Assembly: GCA_033063855.1 (NCBI GenBank)
Contig: CP093829.1
Coordinates: forward strand, 23,343,537-23,407,536
DNA: 64,000 bases
Direction: 5' to 3'
Source: Smittia aterrima
Lineage: Eukaryota > Arthropoda > Insecta > Diptera > Chironomidae
The stretch's first letter is position 1. Every line of letters starts with the position of its first letter. Shown here one piece after another: positions 13,409 to 24,726 of the stretch. Made by a program: the position numbers and the translations under genes. A model generated the notes under the pieces. The model did no database searches and was not told where the DNA came from. It saw nothing but the letters and a program-made list of their open reading frames with translations.

Positions 13409-14451
13409 TGGAAAATTCTTGATATAGATGATCTATTGATAAGATTTTTTTTAAAATTTTCAGTCTGCGCTACTGCAAAACTCCAAACAAATTTTAATAT
13501 TTCATTATTTTTCCTCAATCTCACTTCGCTTGCTCATCTGAGGATTGAAAAATGTTCGGTTTACGAAGTCCTAAGAAACTTTATTAAATTATCTTAACTT
13601 CATATAATCACGGATCATTTCTGATCGTAATTACATTATTTAATGGCTCCGTTGTTTTAATAACGTTTTTTTTTCTCCTTCGTCCGCTTCCCTTCGGTCG
13701 GCACGGCTGATATTTAATTTGGTGCCACGTTTAATTTCACATTCTGAAGCGCAACAATATGATGATGAAAGGGTAAACGTGTAATTTTCATCTCTCGCTC
13801 GGTTCTGGATTTCTCGAGCGCCTCAATTTCATTTGCGATTGAGATTGTAAGATTTTAATTTCCTCCCATTCTCGACATTAGGATCTTTCCGCGTGTATGT
13901 CAAATTAATAAATCAAATCGATTGCTCTTTGCTCTGTTGTGATCGACAATGAATATCAAATGTTGAAATTAATCTCGAAACAAACATTCGAAACTGAGTG
14001 ATGATCATGACTTTGAATCACCACGGGCTTGAACAAATGTTTGTAAAATAAGATCATCGCCAGTGACTGGCGAAAAGCCTCTTCAAGCTCTCATGCCACC
14101 CACTGCTTCTAATGTTCAATTACATGAAGATTAAACTTAATCACATTTAATGTTTGTTTTCGAATCGTTTCACTTCACAGAGATAAGTCAAAATAAAAAT
14201 TTCATTATTTCTCTCGCAGTTGAATTCGTTTTGTTTCGAACGAAGACGACTCGGTTGGTTCCACTGAGGCTTAATTGAATTTTTCTGATGTTTTTTAATT
14301 TAATATTCGTTAAAACATGCTTTCATCATTCCATTCTGTTCCTGCCAACGTCATTGTGCAGACGCCAGTACGAGAATTGAGCTCCGAGACATGTTGCTTC
14401 ACTTCGTTTGAAGGTGGAAAGAGAGGCACGGCGACGTGGAATTAGTTTGTG

Positions 14452-14685
14452 TCACAAGCTGTTGAGAGAAGGAAGTTGAAGTCCCCTTCCTCCAGAATCG
14501 AGCTGTTGGTTGCATAATGAATTTGCGTTCTCGTGAATTTTATGCTTCATTTGCTCTGGGAAATTGTCGTTTAAAGAATCGTTTCGCAAAACATTCGCGA
14601 AGTCGAGTAGCTCATCTCTCTCTCGGTTTACTGAGTTCAATCGTTCATAACTCATATTGTGCAACATAAGAAGTTGATGCTTAAG
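14452..14685 (-). CDS. Candidate terminal exon, unidentified
   Basis: An open segment of 77 codons plus TGA follows directly after a CAG acceptor-like AG at 14686-14687 (context ATGATCAG). The peptide is Asn/Leu/Glu-rich and looks like a helical or coiled-coil segment (for example ERLNSVNRERDELLDFANVL), ending in LQLPSLNSL. Composition is more protein-like than that of neighbouring chance ORFs. No domain was recognised and no upstream exon could be linked. If real, it would be the 3' exon of a minus-strand gene with introns of several kb. Confidence 0.3.
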   Translation of the reverse strand, partial: LKHQLLMLHNMSYERLNSVNRERDELLDFANVLRNDSLNDNFPEQMKHKIHENANSLCNQQLDSGGRGLQLPSLNSL

Positions 14686-17600
14686 CTGATCATAAATCAA
14701 CAAACAGAATGATCGTTAGTTGCGTTATTCTTTATTCTTCTGTTGTTTGTTGCTTCACTTCTCTATCACTCGAGTTAGGGTTTTCAGTTTTGTTTTCGGC
14801 GATTCAATGATACGCTTGAAGGATTCTTGAAGTTCTCTCTTTGTCTGTCTCACTTTATGTTTGTTTTATTTAATCAAGAGCTGACTCGACAATATGTTTA
14901 TGGAAACATGTTCAACGAAAAGATTTGAGAAATGAAATGATTTGAATTCGCATTAAACTTATTTAGCGAATTTCCATTTCCGTTTCCGGCTCGAAGGCTC
15001 GTCCAATGATTAAAAGCTTTTTTCAACAATGAAATTTACATAAATCATAAATTAATTAAAAACTTAGCTCTAATGTTTCCAATTTTCAGTCGTCGTGAAG
15101 CAGAAAAGAATAAAAAACAATCAAGCCACAAAATGAAATTAATTTTTAATATTTTTCACTTTTTCTCTCTTTTTGAAAAAAGAAGAAACGCGAGACGTGA
15201 AGGAAACGAAGAGAAGTCGAGAAAACGTTGAAGGCATCATAAAATAAATTTCAATTAACTTGTTTCATTAATACACAATGGAGAGCCGTTCGAAAAGGTA
15301 TTTAGAAAATATTTCGGTTTAAAAGGAGCAAGAGTTATGAGCAAAACATTTTTCAGTTGGTTTTTCTCAACGAGCGAGCAAAAAGCGCAGCAAAGAAATC
15401 TTTCAAATTGCTCATAAATTTAACGAAAACAATTCTTCATTGTTTCACATCATTTCGTTCGTTGACTAACGGAGTTTGACTCTGAAAACATCGAAATCCG
15501 TGAAAGTTCTTACTGAAATAAAAATTAATCAATTATTGATTGGCAGCCAAAAAAAAAGTTTATTTATTTGTTTAATAAGCGAACAGCAGAAAACTCAATT
15601 TTTCATTAGCCAGGAAACACTCGGACAAGGCAGATGGCGACTTATGAGTGATCCCTTCACAAGATCGTGTGCTGCAAGTTGATTTTTATTGTTTTTCATT
15701 CCTCCGCTTTGTATTTCACGTAAATTGAAAAAGTAAAACTCGCAGTAATTAAAGCTAATCAAGTTAAAGGTTACAACAGTTGGAAGTCTTTATTATTACA
15801 TCATGTTGATTGCTGGGGGAAGAGAGTTTAGTTTAAAACTAAAATTTGTTATTTGTTGGGTTTGTTGCACCTCACCACACACCGTCGAGACCTTTTCTGA
15901 TTGCCTTTGCCGAACGCGTAGAAAGGTAAACATTTTAACGATTATAAAGCAATAAATTTACGAATGATCTTCTCGATAAATTTATCATAAAATTTACGAC
16001 TGTAAGTAATGAGTCCACACTCATTCGAAATACAAATAAAACTAGACGATTCATAATTGGAATTAATATCAAACGATTAACATAAACTGATGGAGCGCTA
16101 GGTGGACCCGACAGTGGCGTAGGCTCTTCGACTTAAAACTTCAAAGGCAATCGAATAAATCTCAAGTTTTTATTGACAAACAAATGCTGATCCAATAAAT
16201 TTTACAATTTTTACACCAAACACACAAAAATATTTCGTAAAAGTCTTTACGACATGTGAGATAATTAAAACCAAATGAAATCTTCCTTCGTCGATTCGAG
16301 AGAGTCTTTTGGGGTGAATTTCTTTAACCGAAGCTCAGCGTGACGTCTCAGATAATCTAATTTGACTCCGAGGGATTTCTTTGCTCTTCTGCCGCGCTAA
16401 TCACCTGTTGTCGGAAATTTATCGGCTCCGAGTCTCCACGAAGATTAAATAAGTTTTGATTATTCATAATTTTATAATTTCTTGCGCCATAATTTTGCAT
16501 GTTTTTCTCATTTCGATGGCAAACGGAAAACATTTATAATCGTTGACTTCGAAGTTTGAACGCGAGTCCGTATAATTAGCGAGAGATTCTGGAGACTTTA
16601 ATTGGATTATCTTCGTCGATCATCTTTTTAAAAATTTCATTCAGGTTTTCACTTCATTCAAGAAACTTCCGCGAGTAGATAAATCATCGTGGCACGTCCA
16701 TCAAGCAGATCACAATAGTTTAATTAGCAGACAAAGCGTCACAATAAATCACGTTCAACAACAGATAAATTCAAATTGAATTACTACAAGACTTCCAATC
16801 TAATTCTAATGACGGACCATTGAAGTTAACTTTGAATGAAACTCGACTTAATTTGAGTCTCTTGCGCAACAATATTTGTACGAATTGTGATTTATATGTT
16901 TCGATGTATGGATTTCAGCAACGAACATAGAACTATCATCAAGCATACTCGACTGTGATGAGTTGAGGATCTCAACGTACCGTGAAATTGCGATGATTTA
17001 TTAAGCAGCAATCTTTTCTGCTTCTTCTGCGATTCATCGTCGACATGTTTCACCTTTCGAGTGACTTCTGATGAGGCTTCTATTTAATTCAGCGCGGTTG
17101 GTAGTTTAAGAGAAGCCTTTACTTCACTAAATTGCAATTTGATTTGTTTCAAGTGCTCGCAATCATTGCCATGCCACCAACAAACGTCAACAACTATCGA
17201 GAGCTCTGCAATTGAAATTAAAATTCATGAAATGCAATTTAACTTTCAATTTAAAAATTGCTCGGAAATCCTTTCAGTCAAAATACTTCAATAATTTTGC
17301 TTCTAAACAATTAAGCTAATGCTTAGCTACTAATTAAAATTTCTATAAAAAGAAAAATCGGATTGAAGCTAATCAACTTTATTTTTTCTTCTTTTCGAAA
17401 AGCCTCGAAGCACGATGAACTCTCCGAGGCTTAACTAGCTCACTGATTCCATGGAGCAGCTGCCAATTTATAGATGACTAATTTCATTATTTTATGAATT
17501 AACGGAACTCTTTCTCGGGGCGAGATTGAAATTACATTAAGATTATTGCTCAAGTCAAATTGAGACCAAACGGAGCAGAGAATCGTGACACAGATTCATT

Positions 17601-20600
17601 ACGCGACGGAGATTGAGAAATTAAGTGGCCCAGGTGGAAGAAGAGGCTCACGAAGCGCGAGCTTCAATGTTGTCGATGATTTCTCGACATTTTCTTCTTG
17701 GGATTCTTTCATTTAAAAATTCATAAATTTAATCAACTTTTTACCTGAAGCTTCCTCTTCTCGAAATTGCTTCCGACAAAATAATTGACCTTTCGGAACA
17801 AAAAATGACGATTCCTTTTAATCTCGAGACGAAGGCGACTCGTGGTGGTCCAGCTGAACATGAAACGAGCCGGTCAGACCCGTCAAACACGCAAAAGTCA
17901 TCATAAAATGATTTTTAATATTTTTTTCCTTTATAATGAAATTAATTAAATAATTACACTCTTTGTTGGTTTTGAGATGAGAGTTTCGAAATTGCACAAC
18001 GAGAAAAACCAATAATTCTGTTTACTGATCACCAGATGCGTCGCTCAGACCATAATTTAAAAATTATTAATTCGAGAGTCTCGTTTAAGATCGAAAGCTT
18101 TAACAACTCACGTGTTTAATTAGTAATAAACGCATCGCGAATTCCCATTGCCATTAAGAATTAACGCTCGTAAATTTCTTACTGCTCTCCGGCTAATTGC
18201 TCAGCAACAGCTGAAGAGTCTTAAGAGAACCCAAGCCGAATGCTTAAGGCTGCGCAGTCCTTACAACTTTTTTCAATTAGGATGATTTATGACTTTCGAC
18301 GAAGCTCTAATTTATGTAGTTATGACATGTAAGCATCATTTGTTCTGTTCAATTGGCTGTGATTAATCATCGATAATTGCCGTATGCGTTCACCTTAGAG
18401 CAGAGTTCGTCTCAGCAACTCGTCTTTGTGTGTTAATGTGATTTAGCTTAAAAGAATTTGTAGCAACACTCCTCGACTGTGACGTCACATTAGGTCGTCA
18501 GTGATGGATTTATGGAGACTCAAGCATACTCAGGATGAGATTAATTATCAAGTTGTTCTCCTTCTCCTTCGAATCCGGTAATTGCCGACTGTCAAGTTGA
18601 TGCGCGAGTGAAATTGGAAATTGGATAATGAACTTTTTTTTTCGTCTTTCGTTGTCGCAATTACCTCCTCCTAGTAACTTAATAGTTGAACATTGAAATT
18701 ATGTCTAATTGATTATTGTGTTTAACTAGATGAGAAGATGAAATATCCTCGAAGCGAGATCGCCCCACGAGATCTTTGAAATTAAATTGGAAAATATATT
18801 TTTTTTTCGTTGCTTTCGCTGGGCGGATTTAAAATTAGTTCATTAATTTATCAATGAGATCCAAGTGAGTTCCAAGAACTGAGATCGCTTTTTTGATTCG
18901 CTAATTCTTAAACCCATTTTTAATTACTGAGACTCCAATAAATCACATTTCGTTGCCTCCTCGAAAAAGAAGTTTTTTTTTGTTTTAACAAATTCAATTC
19001 GTTTCACAACTCAATTAACAATAAATTAAAGGTTACTTAGATAATCTTTCCCTGCAAAACTCCTATGCACTCACTCAAGTCAAGGAAACATAAATAAAAG
19101 CAATGAAAATCTAATTACGCAATCAAACGTGTGAGGAGAAGGTGGAAGCTCTTTGGATTTATTTGCTGAAAAAAGAAGGCGGAGGGTGCGCTATCGTTTG
19201 ATTAATCAAAACGTTTTAATTACTGCAAGCCTCGGAACAGGAAATTCTCCCTCCAATTAAACCAATTCGAAAAGGTGTTTCAGCAATTTATTTTCCCCAT
19301 AAATCTTTTCGGGCTTAACTCGATCCATTAAGTTCCGTGAATCACGATTCGGTAAAGTGTAAACAAAACTCTCTTTTGGATTTTGAGTGTTTCGTCAGAG
19401 ACGAATGAGTGGCTGACTCACTCTCACGATCATCATTAAGCCGCTTCTTATCAAGACTTGAATAAATCAAGATTTACCTCAATTCCACTCAATCACGCAA
19501 CGCTCTTTATCGGCAAAAGCATTTTTTAATTGAACGAGCGCTAAAATTGAATTTATTCTCAAGTCTTATCATGCGGCAATAACAATTTCTCTAGACGTCA
19601 ACAATGCCGCGTTACGATTAATCATTGACGAGTTTCTTGACTTTGCGAAGAAGAAGAAGGAAAAAATCCGCATTGCGAACCGGATTGACGCACGTGTTTG
19701 TTATTTCTAAGCTTAAAAATTGATTTCGAGTTCAAAAGTTAACTCAAAAGATATCAACACGAGACTCTAAAATTAATCATCACGAGATTCCTGATAACGC
19801 AATCTTATCAATGTCAATTTGTGCCAATTTAAAAATGTTCTTGTCATCGCCTGAGCACTTGATTGTGGTCACTGACAAAGATAACGTTTGATTACACAAT
19901 CAATGTCAACGAAAGACTTTCAACAAACAAACCAATAAATTGTTGATAGCGAGAACAAGTTGTGATTGCGGTGATTAATTCAATTAGAGTTTTCCATTTG
20001 CTGACAAGTCAGCATCGCAGACGTTGAACATCGATCAGTAATTCAATTACTCTCCGACGACTTCAGAAGCAAGTTTAATTGATTTTTCGAATTTCTCGGT
20101 GATTATTGATAAGCGAACATACTTCGATCGCATGTTGACAGTCGTAAAAGTCAAATTGGATCGAATATTGATGAGCCCGCGAGCGAGTCGAGCCATTAAT
20201 TCAATTATGTCAATAGCAGCGATACTTCAGGGAAATGTGTAATTTCCTTCATTTACAAAATTAGTAAAATTAGATTCTTAATTGAAGAGTGGACCGTCTG
20301 GGGTCATTGGAAAGTCATTACGGAAAACAAAATTTGTTTAATTAGCTTTTGATAAGAAATCTTTCAAAAGCTTTTTGTTCTTTAAATATGAAAAAATATT
20401 TTTTCGAAATCAAGCTCCACCCACAGCGATTTTTTTTCGTAAGTCTCTCAGTTAATACTTTTCATACAGACGCAGATGGAATGCAATATGGTAATGAACA
20501 GCTTCATGATTGGAGCTTTGAGAGAAATCTCGAGAAATGCTAATTATTATTAACGAACTGAAGATTTCCATTGCTTTGCTTCCCCGCAACGATCTTTAAT

Positions 20601-23600
20601 TTAATTGCGGGAATTCAAGTTTTAAATTAATGAAAACAATTATGTTTTGAAGTTTCGAGTTGATTTGCGATCATAACTTTAAATTCGACTGATTGGCGTT
20701 TTCATTTAATGTCCATAAACATCAGTTTTATTTTATGACATTCACAGAGAATTAATTTCGCTCTAAAATAAATCCATCGCCCAAAGCCGTTAAAGTTAAT
20801 GTCAAATCTGACAGTTATCGCGACACCAAATCTCTCAGCTTTGTTCCTAACTCATTAACTCTGAAGTAACAAAACGGTTTTATGAACTGAAATTAAAAAA
20901 ATAAAACAAACCTGCTCACTATTTTGAGATGACAATTATCTGATAGCGAAATGAGCTTAATTTCTTTAACACTCAAAAAACAACAAAATAATTTTTTTGT
21001 TGTCTATGATTTCTCAAAATTCTAATTTCACGCGCAAAGTTTAATTTTTATTTAATTGGTCTAATGACATTTTCACATGACTGGGGTTGGAGTGAGTTTC
21101 CATTCCACCACAGCGAGCTCTCAATATCAAGAAGTCACTTAAAAGTATCACGGAGGCGTTAAAATAATCTCAAGATAAGATCGCACAAAGGAAATATTAA
21201 ATTCATTGCTATCATGAGTTTGATCTTCTATGATTCGCTTAATTATCCACGAAAACAAACGTCATTAAGTCTCTCACTGTGCCACATATCAACTGATATT
21301 TCCTTGTAATGATTTTAAAATTAAATATTATTGCCATCGTCTCACCCGAGACCGAAATCATTTCGAAACATCCCGAGTTGCTTTTTAATTGCTTTTAATG
21401 GAGATTTACACTCAATAGCTTCGCGGTTTTCGGTTCTCTTCGAATTAAAATTGGAATAACGCGAGTTTTTCTCTCTTGGCGTGTCTCATAAGTCTAATCA
21501 GCTCTAATCGTAGTTACCGTAGTTTTGCGGGATGCTTTCTTTCGATGCCTTAATTGATTATAATAGAGACGCAATGTGAAGTTGTTTCTTTCTCTCCTCA
21601 CCTGCGTCTAGTTATAGAAATTAACTTTCGTAACAAAAAACACTTCGCCCCAAATTCTATTTGTGAATTCAAATCCAATTAAGTTCTATCTCAGATCGAA
21701 ATGATGGTGGTCAACGTTTGAAAAATATCTTTGTCCATTGTCTAGCGAGCATGAGAAATTCCTAATTCATAGTTTAAAACACTGAGCATTTCTAAACACT
21801 TTGCGATGATTATTATTCAGTAGCCGACGACCCAACTAAAGTTGTTTCAAATGCGAGGCTATTATTAAATCGACAAGAAATGTTGGTTAAACACTTCTCG
21901 GGAAGTCGATGAAAAATTGTAGAAACTCCAGAAGTCGATTTCATTATAAACACACGATGCTTTCCGCTGCTTGCTATTATTACACACAATTTCCAACGAT
22001 CAACGCCGCCCGAGACGCCCTATCAGTTAATGCCCAGAAGCTTCAGCAACAACCGGCTGAACATTAATTTCGTGATGGAGAACATCGAGTGGGAAAAGCA
22101 TTGAAAGGAAACATTTTTCTTTTGATTAGCAATAATTGGATTCTGTCTCGCGTTGCGGATCAGCCTTCCCCTAGTCTCAGCCTCTCTCTCTCTCTCACAT
22201 CTCCATGAATAAACGTTTGTAATTAAATGTATTTACAACAGCTTTAATTCAATTCGCCGTGGACTTTCGTCGTCGTGCACTCGATGCTTTAATCACCATT
22301 CGATCGTAAATTGATCTCATCTCGATCTTCTTGGTGTCTATTCGATTCGTAACACGTTTTCAAAATAAAAAAAAAATCCTTCGTCTCTGTTCTTAATTTA
22401 TTACATTAAACAACTCTCGTTCTCATGGAGCTCCATTTAAAGTCGATATGAATCCGTCTGTAATCGCTTAACGTACGAAACGTGGCTTTGAAATGATGAG
22501 AAGTGTTTTCTGTTCGCTGATGGCTTTAATTTGAAATCAAAACAATCAGTCGATGCTTCGTTTCTTTTTGTTTCTTCTCGATCTCTCGTAACTGGAAAAT
22601 GGCGTTTAAGTCTCGGGAGAGAGATGATTTTCTTATTACATTTTACGCTGAATTGATTCTGTGGTTTTAAGTAAACGATCCTCACGTACACGAAGCAGAC
22701 GCAGATAAACTTTTTTGAAAAGCATGAACAGCTCGTATCCGAGCGATGAGATGTAACTTTCAACTAATTTGTTTCGTCATCGTGATTTGCTTTGTGATCG
22801 GAATGGACGAGAGTCAACTTTGCTTTCTTCTCCTTCGCGAAGCCTTTCGCTTCGACATCGAAAAGTAAGAAAAGCACAAATCATTCGATTTATTTAATAA
22901 TTCTCAATTCTCATTGTTGGCGCATGTTTTTGTTTATCGAACGCTCAGCAAACGAAGTCAATAATATTATGATACGATTTAAATGTAATTAAAAATCTTT
23001 GCTTGTCGGTCGATCGAGACGAAAATGTCGATGTTGGATTAATTAAAGAATGACTTTGTAGAAAACTGAAATTTTGTTGCTGATGCTTTGGCGCCAGAAC
23101 GTGAAAGTCAAGAGGTCAACTCATGTTTGAAGACTTCGAAGTGAAAGATCCTAGTTAGAATTTCTAATCAGAAATATCGACGCAGAGTGGAAACCTTCCG
23201 AGTTAATCATTTTGAATAATTCATTGCATAAATCGTGATTGGAGAGAGAGACGCACGCACGAAACCAAAAATTAGTAATTGATTCATTTCTGTTAGTTTT
23301 TCCTGAACATTAGGCAACGACCCACGTAGATCATGCTCGGTCAATAAGAGTAATAATTTATTGCGTCCAATTTGTCGTGTAATTACGCAATCTTTAATCA
23401 ACAAGCGATCGTAATCTCACGTCCTGAAAACACATTCGTTGGGATTACGAATGTTTCTCGGCAAACATTCAATTTATTAGATGTTTAAGCCGTCGCTCTG
23501 CCTCAAAGGATAATTGATAATTCCTCGTCTGAGATAACGAGGGGACAGTCTTGGGAATAGAGAAATTATAATGCGATTAACGATTCGCCGAGCGAGTGTC

Positions 23601-24726
23601 TCGTGGTTTCTCGAGAATCCCTTGAATAATCTGATAATTCGACGGATATCGATGAGCTCGAGTCTCTTCGCTCTCTGCCATGTAATTTTCAATTATGATA
23701 CCGCTCGAGTGAAAATAATTTAAATGATAGGGTTCGTGTTGATCAGGTGCCTTTTCCTTTCGGATATTTCATGGACGTCATTAAATTTGAAGGCAACTTC
23801 GAGAAATCAGGAAGTTTTATCAGACAACAAAAAGTTTTCTGTCAAGTCATCGCAATTAATTTCAAGTTTGAGGGTGAGAAAGTCACTTAATTCGATTGAT
23901 TTTGTGCAAGCTCGCTTTCCTTTGTCGATGGACAATGAAGTTAATACTTACAATGGAAACATTTATTACGTTGTTGGCTGCTTGAACAAAGCCAAGAGTC
24001 GCATTCGATATGCTCAACAAAACGTTCTCCAAACACTTTTAATAAATTACATGAAAATGTTTTCCAAGAGAAGTGGAAAATCGAATTTGTTTTTGAGTCG
24101 TGCGTGAAATTTTAATGCAATCCCAAACAATCGATGAGTGAGTTTGAAGAATTTGAAGAAATCTATCGCAACAGATGCGATAATGATAGGACAAAGGAAT
24201 TCTTCCTTTCATCGTCGGAAGAGAAGTCGTTTGATCATCAGGCAAAACACACAAATCGTTAAGACCCGAGCAGGTAATTTCAAATTGGCATCGGAAGCCG
24301 AAAGAAAATAAAATAATTTCATTCATCACTCGACGAGTGAAACGCCATGTTTTACTCTCACCGCTGTCGCCATTGGAATTTAATTGCGCAAATTCATTTT
24401 CAATTCAAAACTTACGCCTACGCGCGTCAACGTTTCAGCAATAAAAATTAAATATTCAAAAGCCGCCATTGCGTGAGAAGTCGATTTACTGAAAGTGCTG
24501 TTTAGAAATCCGAACAAATGTAATTTTGAGGCGATTTGTATTGCAAATAGAATTGCGTGATATCGAGCGTTTGATATCTGATAGAAAATAATTGACAACT
24601 AAAGCGATGTTGATTTTAATTGCGAGAACAGTGCCAGGGGCAATTTTGTTGATTACAGTTTTGAATATTTTTAAATTCATTTTATTTTTATCTGAGAACA
24701 AACATTAGAGAACTTGTGACAGTCAA
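14686..24726. other. Non-genic AT-rich stretch
   Basis: Nothing supportable was found. Open frames such as 22437-22763 (-) and 23724-24107 (+) lack recognisable domains and have low-complexity, Cys/Ser/Phe-rich composition typical of chance ORFs. A CT tract lies at 22181-22196. The last part, just below 24727, carries the FANCD2 3' UTR. Confidence 0.6.
24681..24686 (-). terminator. Polyadenylation signal of FANCD2
   Basis: AATAAA on the minus strand, about 40 bases beyond the FANCD2 stop codon. Confidence 0.6.

Larger units (their letters stand above)
12380..13460 (+). repeat. Array of five box-B-containing repeat units (tRNA/SINE-like)
   Basis: Five diverged units lie head to tail. Each carries an identical 11-mer GGTTCGAATCC, starting at 12509, 12756, 12888, 13106 and 13398. 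This is the canonical tRNA T-arm / pol III box B. Copy 5 can form a perfect five-pair T stem (CCAGG-TTCGAAT-CCTGG). Upstream, the units share TTTAAGATGA..TTTCTGC and CAGTAAAGTGAAGTTTTG. In copies 1 and 3 a box-A-like TGGTT(A/T)AAGA lies about 95 and 48 bases before box B. Downstream, each has a run of 8-10 T (12564, 12803, 12932, 13169, 13445), the form of a pol III terminator. No full tRNA cloverleaf could be drawn. The units may be a tRNA-derived SINE array, pol III-transcribed small RNAs, or TFIIIC-binding sites. Confidence 0.75.

Noticed and set aside
1..24726. CRISPR arrays, rRNA, known microRNAs or intact transposons
   Set aside because: No regularly spaced direct repeats, no transposase or reverse-transcriptase motifs, and no mature microRNA sequence that I recognise.
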